This document shows, piece by piece, positions 40,134-50,829 of a stretch of DNA of 64,000 bases. The first letter of the stretch is position 1. Every line of letters begins with the position of its first letter. The stretch covers positions 1-64,000 of the forward strand of contig JADJGB010000008.1 of assembly GCA_016708305.1 (NCBI GenBank), given 5' to 3'. The notes under the pieces are model-generated. The model did no database searches. It saw nothing but the letters and a program-made list of their open reading frames with translations, and was not told the origin of the DNA. The stretch comes from Sphingobacteriales bacterium (GTDB taxonomy: Bacteria; Bacteroidota; Bacteroidia; Chitinophagales; Chitinophagaceae). The position numbers and the translations under genes are program-made.

Positions 40134-40504
40134 ACATGTAGGGATTAATCAAGAGATTAAATCTTAAAGATTAAATTTAATTTGTAATAGAAATTTAAAT
40201 TTTTGGATTATAAAATATCGAGTTGAGAATCAATATTCGGCAGAGATGATCACTAGTTCATTGGTCATTTCTGATGCGAAAATAGAGGATTTAATTAAAT
40301 AACAAAAATATTTTTTGAAAATTGACATTTTATTTATACGCCTTACAGGTCATTATTAATGATTCCGAAAGCAATATAATCAGATTATCAATTGAGAATT
40401 AATTATTTAGCAGACTTTCCATTATTAAGAAATTATTATTTTCTTTAATCCTAACCATTGTATCCCTAATTGAGGGTACTTTTGTTCTCAATAAAAAAAA
40501 CTAT
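40134..40504. other. Divergent intergenic region, rho and DUF47
   Basis: About 370 very AT-rich bases between two divergent genes. No coding frame or RNA gene is visible. The length and the palindromic pieces (for example TGATCACTAGTTCATTGGTCA) suggest a long leader on at least one side, possibly for rho autoregulation, which is known in other bacteria. This is inference. Confidence 0.4.
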
Positions 40505-41152
40505 ATGGGATTTAATTCATTTCTGAAAATTTTCACCCCTTCCAACACTGTGTTTTATGAGTTATTTGAAAAAATAGCCGAAAATGTAGCCACCACCGGC
40601 ACTTTGTTTAAGCAGTTGGTTGGCGAGGCAGATTTTACCAAAAGAAGCGTATTGGCTCAGGCAATTACGGATATTGAACATGATAATGATGAATTGTCGC
40701 ACAGGGTATTTACAGAATTAGGGCGAAATTTCATTACTCCCTTTGACAGAGAGGATATTCACTCCTTAGCCACTTCGCTTGACGATATAGTGGACTACAC
40801 CTACACGGCTGCAAAAAGATTGTTTTATACCGCATTGAGCCCAATGAAACCGGAATGCAAAAAATGGCTGAACTAATAGAACAGGGCGCGCTGCACATCA
40901 AGACAGCCATTTTAGAACTTAGGGATATGAAGAAGATCAGAAACATTACCGAGTCGCTGGTTAAGATCAACAGCATTGAAAATCAGGCGGATGACGTTTT
41001 TGATATGAGTATTGAGCGGCTATTTGATACCGAGCCGGATGCAAAATCGGTTATTAAAAAAAAGAGATATCTATCAGGTAATGGAGGTAGTTACCGATAA
41101 GTTTGAAGATGCCGGAAATGTAATTGAATCCATTATCATTAAATATGCATAA
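40505..41152 (+). CDS. DUF47/PhoU-like regulator, frameshifted
   Basis: About 215 residues, all helical. The family signature is near the start: FNSFLKIFTPSNTVFYELFE and ITDIEHDNDELSHRVFTELG, then FITPFDREDIHSLATSLDDI, with the acidic metal-binding motifs of PhoU-like proteins. Breaks lie near 40860 and 41065; the natural end is EDAGNVIESIIIKYA. It precedes the PiT transporter by 80 bases, the common DUF47-PiT pair, and probably modulates that transporter. Confidence 0.85.
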
Positions 41153-41195
41153 TTCGGTTTACAATTTATGATTTCAAAATTATCCCCGCTAAATC

Positions 41196-41226
41196 AAATC
41201 GTAAATCGTAGATCGTAAATCGTAAA
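41196..41226 (+). repeat. Short tandem repeat between DUF47 and PiT genes
   Basis: Four imperfect copies of AAATCGTA run head to tail directly before the PiT start codon. It could alter the spacing of the translation start region. No function can be assigned. Confidence 0.5.
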
Positions 41227-41231
41227 AATTT

Positions 41232-42435
41232 ATGTTTACTTATCTTGTTATCATCATAGCGCTGGCTTTAGTATTCGATTATATCAATGGTTTTCATGAT
41301 GCGGCAAACTCTATAGCCACCATTGTGTCCACAAAGGTATTAACGCCTTTCCAGGCCGTTGTCTGGGCAGCAATGTTCAATTTTGTGGCTTATTTTATTT
41401 TTAAAGATCATGGCGTAGCCAATACCATTGCCAAAACTGTAAAAGAAGAGTTTATTGATCTTAATGTAATTTTTTCAGGAGTGGTAGCTGCCATTTTATG
41501 GAACTTGTTTACCTGGTGGCGAGGCATTCCATCGTCTTCTTCGCACACATTGATTGGTGGGTTTGCAGGGGCAGCCATCGCACACTCACAAACATTAGCC
41601 TCCATCAACTCTCCAGTTATCCTCAAAATTGCAGCATTTATATTTCTGGCGCCACTGATAGGTATGGTGGTGGCATTTATTTTTTCCATCTGGTTTCTCA
41701 ATTCGTTCAGAAAAGAGATAAAATTCAAACTATTTTCCATTGCTATCATACTCGGTGTTTTTGCCTTTTGGTACTTTATACTGGAAACAGACCCCGCCTT
41801 GCTTAAAACCCATTTTGAGTCATATTTCCTCAAAATTGTTTTTTACTCTAAAAACTTCAAGTACATTTTACTTGGGTTAATATTAATTGTGATGGCCATA
41901 TTCTCCCTGTTTCTGAGTGGGTTAAATGCCTACAGAGCCAATAAATGGTTTAAAAAAATACAATTTCTTTCATCGGCCATTTTTAGCATTGGCCACGGTG
42001 GAAACGATGCCCAAAAAGTAATGGGCATCATTATGGCCCGCTTTAATTGCTTACGACCCAAATACCTATCATTTGGGCCACATGGTTTTTTGGGTGCCGC
42101 TGGCGTGTTATGTGGCAATAGCATTGGGAACCATGAGTGGCGGATGGAAAATTGTAAAGACCATGGGTACAAAGATTACCAAGGTTACGCCTTTTGAAGG
42201 AGTAGCTGCCGAAACAGCGGGTGCTTTCACACTATTTGCCACAGAAGCCATGCATATTCCGGTAAGTACCACTCAAACCATTACAGGATCCATCATGGGC
42301 GTGGGAGCTACTAAACGACTGTCGGCAGTACGTTGGGGTGTAACGGTCAATTTAATATGGGCATGGATTCTTACTATTCCTGTAAGTGCTTTGGTAGCTG
42401 CTATTATTTATTATATCGTTAGCTTTTTTATTTAA
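41232..42435 (+). CDS. PiT-family inorganic phosphate transporter, frameshifted
   Basis: About 400 residues with roughly ten membrane helices. The two inverted PiT repeats are visible: FDYINGFHDAANSIATIVST near the N-terminus and GHGGNDAQKVMGIIMA in the second half, each with the conserved GxxxDAxN-type motif. The C-terminal part has VSTTQTITGSIMGVGATKRL. It imports phosphate with a cation. The break near 42045 lies just after the second motif. Pairing with DUF47 suggests post-translational control rather than a Pho-regulated Pst system. Confidence 0.88.
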
Positions 42436-42555
42436 TATGCCTTTAACCCCATGCAATAGTTGCTGCTGTTGAAAAGGGAAGGCTTTTTGGCTTTTGAATG
42501 GTTTTCTTTCTTTTTTTGCATAAAAAGATGCAATTTTGTTAATAATTTTTTTATT

Positions 42556-43572
42556 ATGTCAAAAATATTAGTTACAGGCGGATGCGGTTATATAGGATCG
42601 CATACAATAGTGGATCTATTCGAAAATGGTTATGATGTTATCTCCATTGATAACAACAGCCGCTCAGATGCAGGCTCCTTGAATGGTGTCGAAAAAATTA
42701 CCGGCAAAGCCGTAAAAAACTACAAGGTGGATCTTTGTAATTTTGATGACACCCATGCCGTATTTGAAGAAAATGAAGACATTGAAGGCGTCATTCATTT
42801 TGCAGCATACAAAGCGGTTGGCGAATCGGTTGATAAACCTTTAATGTACTATGAAAACAACTTAAACTCTTTGCTCAATATCCTGAAATGCGTGCAGGAG
42901 TTTGATGTCCCCTATTTTGTATTCTCATCTTCATGCACGGTTTATGGCAATCCTGATGTAATTCCCGTCACAGAAAATACACCTACAAAACCGGCTGAGT
43001 CGCCTTATGGCGCTACCAAGCAAATGGGCGAACAGATTTTGACGAGTTTTGCAAAAATTGTAAACACACAGGTAGTTGCATTAAGGTATTTCAACCCTGT
43101 AGGCGCTCATCCTTCCATTGAAATAGGGGAGCTACCCATCGGCAGACCACAAAACCTCGTTCCGGCTATTACTCAGACTGCTATTGGTAAACTACCGAAA
43201 ATGTTTGTGCATGGCGATGATTATGACACCCGCGATGGTTCCTGCCTGAGAGATTATATTCATGTTAGCGACATTTCTCATGCACACACACTGGCCATCC
43301 AATATCTGGAGAAGGAAAAAAATAGTTCCAATTACGAAATATTCAATCTGGGAACCGGCAATGGGGTAACTGTTTTAGAAGCCATCCGTTCTTTTGAAAA
43401 AGTGAGTGGCGTGAAACTCAATTATGAAGTAGGACCACGCCGAGAAGGCGATATTATAGCCATCTATGCCAATAATGACCATGCTGTAAAAAGCTTAGGA
43501 TGGGAAATCAAGCATGACATTGACGACATGATGCTCACTGCCTGGAAATGGGAACAGAAACTGAAAGAATAA
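42556..43572 (+). CDS. galE: UDP-glucose 4-epimerase
   Basis: Intact at 338 residues. The start is MSKILVTGGCGYIGSHTIVD, 96 bases inside the longer open frame, because this is the family's N-terminus. NAD binding is by GGCGYIGSH; the catalytic Ser/Tyr/Lys are in VFSSSCTVYG and SPYGATKQMGEQIL. RYFNPVGAHPSIEIGE and RDGSCLRDYIHVSD are also conserved. It interconverts UDP-glucose and UDP-galactose. It is followed by the M16 peptidase gene after 78 bases. Confidence 0.95.
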   Translation: MSKILVTGGCGYIGSHTIVDLFENGYDVISIDNNSRSDAGSLNGVEKITGKAVKNYKVDLCNFDDTHAVFEENEDIEGVIHFAAYKAVGESVDKPLMYYENNLNSLLNILKCVQEFDVPYFVFSSSCTVYGNPDVIPVTENTPTKPAESPYGATKQMGEQILTSFAKIVNTQVVALRYFNPVGAHPSIEIGELPIGRPQNLVPAITQTAIGKLPKMFVHGDDYDTRDGSCLRDYIHVSDISHAHTLAIQYLEKEKNSSNYEIFNLGTGNGVTVLEAIRSFEKVSGVKLNYEVGPRREGDIIAIYANNDHAVKSLGWEIKHDIDDMMLTAWKWEQKLKE

Positions 43573-43650
43573 GCTCAATAATTCATCTAAAAAACTCATT
43601 TTACAAAAGGCATACGATATCAGGTTTGCCTTTTTCTTTACTTTCGCCCA

Positions 43651-44889
43651 ATGATTCAATTTGAAAAGTTTGTTTTAGATAATGGCCTCAGGGTTATTGT
43701 ACATCAGGATTTATCCACGCCAATGGCAGTGTTGAATATCCTTTATGACGTGGGTGCCAGAGATGAAAACCCCAACCAGACAGGATTTGCACACCTTTTT
43801 GAGCATTTGATGTTTGGCGGCTCTGTCAACATTTCGGATTATGATGAACCACTCCAGATGGCCGGTGGAGAAAATAATGCTTATACTACCAATGACCTTA
43901 CCAATTATTATATTCAGATTCCGGCCGATAATTTAGAAACTACATTCTGGCTCGAAAGTGATCGGATGCTATCACTGGCTTTTGATGAAAAAAGCCTTGA
44001 GGTGCAGCGCAAAGTAGTATGTGAGGAATTTAAAGAACATTATATTGACAAACCTTATGGTGATGCCTGGTTTAAGCTTCGCGAATTAGTTTATCAAAAG
44101 CATCCATATCGCTGGATGACTATAGGAAAAGAACTTTCTCATATTGAAAATGCCCAACTTCAGGATGTCAAAAACTTCTTTTTTAAACACTATCGCCCTA
44201 ACAATGCCATAATGGTAGTAGCCGGAAACGTAGAAACAGAAAAGGTGAAAGAATTAGCCAAAAAATGGTTTGGAGATATTCCGGCAGGCGTACCTTACCT
44301 CCGGCTATTGCCACAGGAAGAACTACAGTCAGAAGCAAGAAGATTAACTGTGTCATCAGATGTGCCATTGGATGCTTTTTACAAATGCTGGCATTTTGGC
44401 GGCAGACGCAGTGACGAATACCATACCATTGACCTTATTACCGATATTCTGGGAGGTGGCGAGTCATCTCGGCTGCATCAGAAAATGGTAAAGGAATTGC
44501 AAATGTTTGTAGCCATTCAATGCTATCATCTTGGCAGTCTTGATCCCGGTATTGTGTGCATAGAAGGGAAACTTTCCAAAGGTGTAAAAATGGAAGACGC
44601 AGAAAGAGAAATTGAAAAAATACTCACTTTCCTGAAAGAGGAGCCTATATTAAATATTGAGCTTGAAAAAGTGAAAAATAAAACAGAGAGCATCATGGCT
44701 TTCGAAGACATGAGCCTGCTCAACCGGGCTAATAGTCTGGCTTTTTATGAACTATTAGGCGATGCAGCAATGATGAATACAGAACTGGATAAATATGACG
44801 CAGTTACGGTAGCCGATATTAAAAGCCATGCTCAAAATATTTTTAAAGATGAGAATAGCAGTACACTGTATTATTATGCCAGGAATTGA
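43651..44889 (+). CDS. M16-family zinc peptidase, catalytic type
   Basis: Intact at 412 residues. The inverted zinc motif is HLFEHLMFGG (HxxEH) at residues 50-54, and the distal Glu lies in VVCEEFKEHYID. The C-terminal half carries the second M16 fold (YKCWHFGGRRSDEYH, GGGESSRLHQKMVKELQ). M16 enzymes work as catalytic/non-catalytic pairs; the partner lies at 46839. There is no signal peptide. The stop overlaps the end of the convergent response-regulator gene by 16 bases. Confidence 0.88.
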   Translation: MIQFEKFVLDNGLRVIVHQDLSTPMAVLNILYDVGARDENPNQTGFAHLFEHLMFGGSVNISDYDEPLQMAGGENNAYTTNDLTNYYIQIPADNLETTFWLESDRMLSLAFDEKSLEVQRKVVCEEFKEHYIDKPYGDAWFKLRELVYQKHPYRWMTIGKELSHIENAQLQDVKNFFFKHYRPNNAIMVVAGNVETEKVKELAKKWFGDIPAGVPYLRLLPQEELQSEARRLTVSSDVPLDAFYKCWHFGGRRSDEYHTIDLITDILGGGESSRLHQKMVKELQMFVAIQCYHLGSLDPGIVCIEGKLSKGVKMEDAEREIEKILTFLKEEPILNIELEKVKNKTESIMAFEDMSLLNRANSLAFYELLGDAAMMNTELDKYDAVTVADIKSHAQNIFKDENSSTLYYYARN

Positions 44890-45539
44890 TAATTAGCCCC
44901 GATAGGTAAATCAATTTCATTTATAAAAATAAATTGTTTATTATATCTTGTCACCTTATCATTGGCCACAATGTAACTGCGGTGGATACGTGTAAATTTT
45001 TGAGCAGGTAATAATTCAAGCATTTCATTTAGCGTCATTCTGGTAACAATTTTCTTTGCAGCAAGAAATACATTCAGATAGTTCCCTGCTGCTTCAATGT
45101 AAATAATTTCATTGAAAATAATTCTTTTTTGTTCATAACCGTCTTTTATAAAAAGAAACTCCTGCTGATTATTTTGATCATTTTTAAGCAAATGCAATTC
45201 ATAAGCTTTAGTACACGCTTTTAAAAATCTTTGCATCGAGAATGGCTTTAACAAATAATCGATTGCATCTAATTCAAAACCTTCAACAGCGTGTTCGCTA
45301 TAGGCTGTGGTAAAAATAATCATTGGCCGGTTCTGTAAGGATTTTGAAACTTCTAAACCGCTGATATCCGGCATTTTAATATCCAAAAATAAAACGTCGG
45401 TTTTGGTTTTCTGCAGATAGGCAATCCCTTCAAAGGCATTGGTAAAACAAGCTTTCAAATCAAGAAATGGAACTTTTGCCGAAAGGCTTTTTATTACTTC
45501 CAGCGCAATAGGTTCATCATCAATAGCAATTGCAGTCAT
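44874..45539 (-). CDS. LytTR-family response regulator
   Basis: Intact at 221 residues. The receiver domain (residues 1-115) has the acidic pocket IDDEPIALEV and the phosphoacceptor Asp in VLFLDIKMPDISG. TTAYSEHAVEGFELDAIDYL is the switch region, with Lys in LLKPFS. The LytTR DNA-binding domain (about 130-221) includes IIYIEAAGNYLNVFL and FTRIHRSYIV. It lies 16 bases after its cognate kinase gene on the same strand. Its targets may include the flanking M16 genes, which is only inference. Confidence 0.9.
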   Translation of the reverse strand: MTAIAIDDEPIALEVIKSLSAKVPFLDLKACFTNAFEGIAYLQKTKTDVLFLDIKMPDISGLEVSKSLQNRPMIIFTTAYSEHAVEGFELDAIDYLLKPFSMQRFLKACTKAYELHLLKNDQNNQQEFLFIKDGYEQKRIIFNEIIYIEAAGNYLNVFLAAKKIVTRMTLNEMLELLPAQKFTRIHRSYIVANDKVTRYNKQFIFINEIDLPIGANYQFLA

Positions 45540-45555
45540 TTTGTAATAAAATTTA

Positions 45556-46563
45556 TTACAAAGTAAGTGTCAAATGAGCAAAATACTCTTTAGAATTTTC
45601 GCGGATTATTAATTCATGCCTACCGGAATAAAGCAAAGAAAGCCGTTGTTTTACATTTTCAAGACCAATACCACCCTTTTGCTCATCAATATGTGTCTGA
45701 TTTTGGGAATGAGCGCTATTAGAAACCATGAATAATAGTCGGTTTTCCAAAACCTGCAAATTAATTTTTATAAAAGACGGCTCTTGAAAACTGATTCCAT
45801 GTTTAAACGCATTTTCAACAAAGGGAATCAACAACATAGGCGCTATTTGCAAATCTGAAAAGGTTTCATCAATTTCAGTTTCAATTAATATATCTGGTGA
45901 TTTTGCAATTCGCAATTTTTGCAGTTCAATGTAATCTTTCAGGTAATTTATCTCTCTCGATAATGAAATTGAATCCTGATTATTTTCATAAAGCATAAAC
46001 CGCATCATGTCTCCGAGTTTTTGTATTCCTTCACTGGTGCGTTCAGCATTTTCCTGCAAGGCAGTTCCATAAAGGCTATTAAGGGTATTAAACAAAAAAT
46101 GAGGATTGATTTGCGAACGCAATAAACCTAAATTTGCCTGAGAAACACCAAGCTGAGATAATAAAAACACCTTGTCAAAATGATTTTTATATACATACCA
46201 GGAAAAGGGCGCTGCAATAAAAACAGAATATAACAACAGCATAAAAAACATGGGAATAAATTCAAATACGTTTGGCCAAATTAAATCTGTTATCAAAGAG
46301 GCTATGAACCCCAAAACCAGTATTGTCGGTATCAAATTTGAAAAATACCTCCTCGACCAAAACCGTTTTTTTGGCAAAAAGGGGATCAGGTAATAAAAAT
46401 GGAATAATACCAATAATACCGTATAGGGCAGCACTATAACCCACAGCATCAGGCCAAACACATCAAAATGATTGGCATACATCATCACTAAAATAGCCAG
46501 CCATCCTATAGCAATAATTGACCAGATATTTTTTTGGCTATTTAAAAAGGAATTATTCTTCAT
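45556..46563 (-). CDS. LytS/YehU-type sensor histidine kinase
   Basis: Intact at 335 residues. Four membrane helices occupy about residues 12-140. The His_kinase domain has the phosphorylated histidine in QINPHFLFNTLNSLYGTALQ. ATP binding is shown by LLIPFVENAFKHGI (N-box) and GGIGLENVKQRLSLLY (G-box). There is no extracellular sensor domain of size, so it probably senses something in the membrane. It drives the adjacent LytTR regulator. Confidence 0.9.
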   Translation of the reverse strand: MKNNSFLNSQKNIWSIIAIGWLAILVMMYANHFDVFGLMLWVIVLPYTVLLVLFHFYYLIPFLPKKRFWSRRYFSNLIPTILVLGFIASLITDLIWPNVFEFIPMFFMLLLYSVFIAAPFSWYVYKNHFDKVFLLSQLGVSQANLGLLRSQINPHFLFNTLNSLYGTALQENAERTSEGIQKLGDMMRFMLYENNQDSISLSREINYLKDYIELQKLRIAKSPDILIETEIDETFSDLQIAPMLLIPFVENAFKHGISFQEPSFIKINLQVLENRLLFMVSNSAHSQNQTHIDEQKGGIGLENVKQRLSLLYSGRHELIIRENSKEYFAHLTLTL

Positions 46564-46838
46564 TGTCTAAATTTTGATGCAATAATAAATCAGCATTTTA
46601 CGATTTTTTATAAAATGTGATGAAATAGCGGTTATTAGTGTCGAAATTGAAAATTTTAATTTATAAACTACTGTCTTTATGAATTAAATTTGCAAAAACA
46701 AGAAATGGCAGGAATAATTGATGAAGAATTATTTGACAACTAATTGATTCCTGAAGAATTACAAAAACTATTAGAATATTAAAAATCAAACAAAAATAAT
46801 CTACCCCTAATAATTATTAAATCACTTATATTAATTTC

Positions 46839-48112
46839 ATGCTCAACAGAAATATAGCGCCGCCAATAGTAGATGCGGTCAATTTTAATTTGGAATTACA
46901 ACCTTATCAGAAATATATCCTTAATAATGGTGTAGAAGTATATGCTGTGAACGTCGGCACCGAAGACGTAATGCTGGTGGAGTGGGTATTCGATGCCGGA
47001 AACTGGTACGAAGAAAAGAATCTTCAGGCGGCAGTTACCAATCATTTACTCAAAACGGCACCTCTCAAAAATCGGCTTACGATATTACCGAGCATTTTGA
47101 ATATTACGGTTCCTATCTCAACAGAAACTGCTTTACCGAAACTTCCAATATTTCATTACACTGCCTTACCAAACATGTGAACGAATTGTTGCCGGTTGTA
47201 AGAGAAATCATCACCGACTCCGTCATTCCACAAAGCGAAATGAATATCGCCATTCAGAACATGAAGCAAAAGTTGGATGTGAATCTGAAAAAAAGCAGCT
47301 TCGTGGCAGGCCGGTTGATTGACAGTTATTTATTTGGAGGCAATCATCCTTATGGGCGATTTAGTAAACATGAAGATTTTGACGCATTAACCCAGAGTGA
47401 TTTACTACATTTTTACACAAATAATTATCAGCTTGGTACATTCAAGATATTTGTGGCAGGAAAACTGCCTGCAAATATTGAACAAATTTTGAACCAATAT
47501 TTTGGAGACTTGCCAAATAATAAGAACGGCCAAATTGAATATCAAATTCATCCGGATGCAAAAAAAATACACCGTGTGAGCAATGATGAAAAAAGCGCTC
47601 AGGGCTCAATAAAGATTGCCCGTCCGTTTTTCAACAGGCATCACCCCGACTTTCTTAAGGCACAGGTACTAAATATCGTTTTTGGAGGATTTTTTGGTAG
47701 TCGGTTGATGACCAATATCCGCGAAGACAAAGGCTACACCTACGGTATCCACAGCTATTTAATGGCTAACCGCCACGAAAACGGCTGGATGATTACTACC
47801 GAGGCCGGTAGAGATGTGAGCGAAGCCACCATTCAGGAAGTGCATAAAGAAATGAAGGAATTGCAGGTAGATCTAATACCTGAAGAGGAGTTATCATTGG
47901 TAAAAAATTATATGATGGGTTCCATCCTTGGCGATTTAGATGGCCCCTTTCAGATTTTAGGCCGTTGGAAAAACATTATTCTCAATAATCTTGAAGACGA
48001 TTATTTCGACAGGTCAATTCAAAACATTAAACACATTACAGCCGAAGAACTGCGCGAAATATCGTGCAAATACCTAAATCCTGAAGATTTTTATGAGTTG
48101 ATTGTGTTTTAA
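46839..48112 (+). CDS. M16-family peptidase-like protein, non-catalytic partner, frameshifted
   Basis: About 424 residues. It has the M16 fold but no HxxEH: the corresponding segment reads FDAGNWYEEKNLQAAVTNHL, with the histidines and glutamate out of place. Other landmarks are TEHFEYYGSYLNRNCFTETS, HPYGRFSKHEDFDAL and FGGFFGSRLMTNIREDKGYT with YGIHS. It is probably the non-catalytic half of a heterodimer with the M16 gene at 43651. A frame shift lies near 47055. Confidence 0.85.
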
Positions 48113-48247
48113 ACAATAAATAACAATAAAACCACCTACCGCTTTAGTGGATAGGCCTAAAAATCCTGTCCTTATAAATAATGCAGGTGATTTCTTGCGC
48201 AAATAGAAAAATAAATTTGCCATTAATATACGCCATAGAAAATAATT

Positions 48248-50131
48248 ATGATACCAGCTTCAGAATATCTATTAAGCATCCTTGCGACGCTCCGTTCATC
48301 GGTAGTGCTACTATTGGGCCTTTTTACATTTTTGCCCAATTCTTCTAATGCTATATTAAATAACGAGCCTCAAAAAATGATTGTCCCCCGCTCAGGCACC
48401 ATAAAACATACTTCCCCATCCGAAAAACCAAATGTCGCTTATTGCAACCCATTCAATCTGGATTATGGCTACACACCTATCCCCGATTTTGCCAAATGGG
48501 GGCGGCATCGTGCCACAGCCGATCCGGTTATCGTCAATTACAAAGGGGATTATTATCTTTTCAGTACCAATCAATGGGGCTACTGGTGGAGCAATGATAT
48601 GCTGAACTGGAAGTTTATAAACCGTAAGTTTTTGCGCCCCTGGAATAATAGCTACGATGAGCTTTGTGCCCCTGCAGTGGGCATCATTGGCGATACCATG
48701 TTGGTTTTTGGCTCCACCTACACCAGCAATTTCACAATCTGGATGAGTACCAATCCTAAAGCCAACGAATGGAAACCGCTTGTGGACAGCTTTTCAATCG
48801 GTGGCTGGGACCCTGCTTTCTTTACTGATGATGATGACCGTTTTTATATGTACAACGGAAGCAGCAACCGCTTTCCACTCTACGGAATCGAATTAGACAG
48901 AAAAACACTAAACCCAATTGGCACACGAAAAGAAATGTACTTTCTGGAAGACTGGCGTTATGGCTGGCAGCGCTTTGGCGAGCATAACGACAATACCTTT
49001 CTGGATCCTTTTATCGAAGGCTCATGGATGACCAAACACAATGGAAAATATTATTTTCAGTTTGGCGCTCCCGGCACCGAGTTTAGCGGATATGCGGATG
49101 GAGTGGCTGTTGGAGATACTCCATTAGGTCATTTTGCAGCACAGTCCGATCCTTTAAGCATTAAATCAGGTGGTTTTGTAAGAGGTGCGGGGCATGGCTC
49201 CACTTTTCAGGATAATTTCGGGAACTACTGGCACATTTCTACCTCAGTCATTTCGGTAAAAAATACTTTTGAAAGACGCATCAGCATCTGGCCGGCAGGT
49301 TTTGACAGGGACGGCATTATGTGGTGTAATACTACCTTTGGAGATTATCCGCATTTTATTCCTTCACCCGGAATAAAGGCCGAATATGAGCAAAACGGTT
49401 CCTCTCCTTCTTCACAGGATGGATGTTGTTGAACTATAATAAACCTGTTCAGGTATCCTCTACACTCGATGGATATGCTCCCAACAATGCAGTGGACGAG
49501 GCTCATCAAAACCTATTGGAGCGCCAAAACAGGTAACAAAGGAGAATGGATTCAAACCGATCTTGGGAATATTTCCACCGTTCATGCCATTCAGATAAAT
49601 TATGCCGACCAAGACGTTGATCCAAATCGTTTGGGAAAATGGAACGATCAGTTTCATCAGTACAAACTGTATTATTCCCTTGATGGCAAACAATGGAATA
49701 CGTTGATAGATAAAAGCAAAAACAAAACCGATATTCCTCACGAATTTGTACAGCTTTCATCGCCAATACAGGCAAGATTCATTAAACTCAAAAATATCCA
49801 CATGCCTACGGGTAAATTTGCAATCAGCGGACTTCGTGTATTTGGAAATGGGAATGGCACCAAACCCGCACCTGTTGAGGATTTGGTAGTCCTTCGCACT
49901 GAAAAAGATAAGCGCAGCGCTTTTATTAAATGGCGGCCGGTTGATAATGCCTATGCTTATAATATTTTTTATGGAATACATCCTGATAAACTTTATACAA
50001 GCATAATGATACATGGTAATAATGAGTACTGGATGAAAGCAATGGATGCTGAAAAGACGTATTATTATTGTATTGAGGCCGTAAATGAAAACGGAGTGGG
50101 AGCAAGAGGGAGAGTGATTAAAGCAGATTAG
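48248..50131 (+). CDS. Secreted GH43-like protein with F5/8C and Fn3 domains, frameshifted
   Basis: About 627 residues. A hydrophobic N-terminal signal precedes a five-bladed GH43-type domain: the Asp in ATADPVIVNYKGDYYLFSTN, GGWDPAFFTDDDDRFYMYNG, and FLDPFIEGSWMTKHNGKYY with the catalytic Glu region. After a shift near 49425 comes an F5/8 type C (discoidin) domain (SSTLDGYAPNNAVDE, EWIQTDLGNISTVHAIQINY, FIKLKNIHMPTGKFAISGLR), then a fibronectin-like domain ending GARGRVIKAD. It likely cleaves arabinose- or xylose-containing side chains outside the cell; substrate is inferred. Confidence 0.83.
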
Positions 50132-50132
50132 G

Positions 50133-50319
50133 GATTGCCGCAGAATGGTGTTAGGGATGGATTGCCGCAGGTGCGTAGAAGTGGTTGAAAAACAAATATA
50201 AAAGGATTGGCCGCTGATGCGCAGATTAATTGAGTGGGCTCTTGAATAATTGAGAGATTGCCGCAGATGCGTAGAAAGGTTGAAAATAAATTGGAAAGGA
50301 TTGCCGCAGATGCGCAGAG
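50133..50319 (+). repeat. Five short direct repeats upstream of a GxxExxY gene
   Basis: Copies of GATTGCCGCAGATGCGCAG or close variants start at 50133, 50160, 50205, 50256 and 50299. Spacings are 27, 45, 51 and 43 bases. The first copy is partial and the third is altered (GATTGGCCGCTGATGCGCAG). The unit is not palindromic. It lies in the 250 bases between the GH43 stop and the GxxExxY start, and stops before that gene. Confidence 0.7.
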
Positions 50320-50383
50320 GGGTTTGAGCTAAAAGATTATGACTATAATTATATGCCCTAAATGAATAAATTAAATTGAATAT

Positions 50384-50779
50384 ATGGAACGATTTGAAAA
50401 CTCTAATTACCCTTACCAAAAGGAAACCTATAAAATAATTGGTATCGCAATGGAAATTCATAAGGTTTTGGGTAAGGGCCTGTCTGAAATTGTATATAAA
50501 GATGCATTTGAATACGAACTGAAATCTAATAATATTTCATTTGAACGAGAAAAAGAATATATAATAAATTACAAGGAAATCGTTTTACCCCATAAGTTTT
50601 ATGCAGATTTTGTTGTTTTTGATAAAATAATTTTAGAAATCAAATCAAAAAAATCAGTTATTGAAGACCATTATAATCAGGTTTTAAATTATCTTGCCAT
50701 TTCGAAACTCGAGGTGGGCTTGCTTATAAATTTTCACGAAAATTCATTGGAATACAAAAGAATTGTATTGACAAAGTGA
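50384..50779 (+). CDS. GxxExxY protein
   Basis: Intact at 131 residues. The name-giving motif is GKGLSEIVYKDAFEYEL (GxxExxY). A nuclease-like core follows: YADFVVFDKIILEIKSKKSV, giving D-x(n)-E-x-K as in PD-(D/E)XK folds, then HYNQVLNYLAISKLEVGLLI. The family is widespread and of unknown role. It is a soluble cytosolic protein inside a block of secreted enzymes, so it probably belongs with the upstream repeats rather than with carbohydrate use. Confidence 0.85.
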   Translation: MERFENSNYPYQKETYKIIGIAMEIHKVLGKGLSEIVYKDAFEYELKSNNISFEREKEYIINYKEIVLPHKFYADFVVFDKIILEIKSKKSVIEDHYNQVLNYLAISKLEVGLLINFHENSLEYKRIVLTK

Positions 50780-50829
50780 AATCTGCGAATCTGAGACATT
50801 CGACTCAAAATAAAATCAATTTTAAGTAA

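Noticed and set aside
46706..46783. Short frame MAGIIDEELFDN, stop, then LIPEELQKLLEY
   Set aside because: It looks like a tiny protein with a single in-frame stop, but at 25 codons with no homologue known to me it cannot be told from chance.
50133..50319. CRISPR array
   Set aside because: Repeats are short, variable and irregularly spaced, with no cas genes; no CRISPR array was seen elsewhere.
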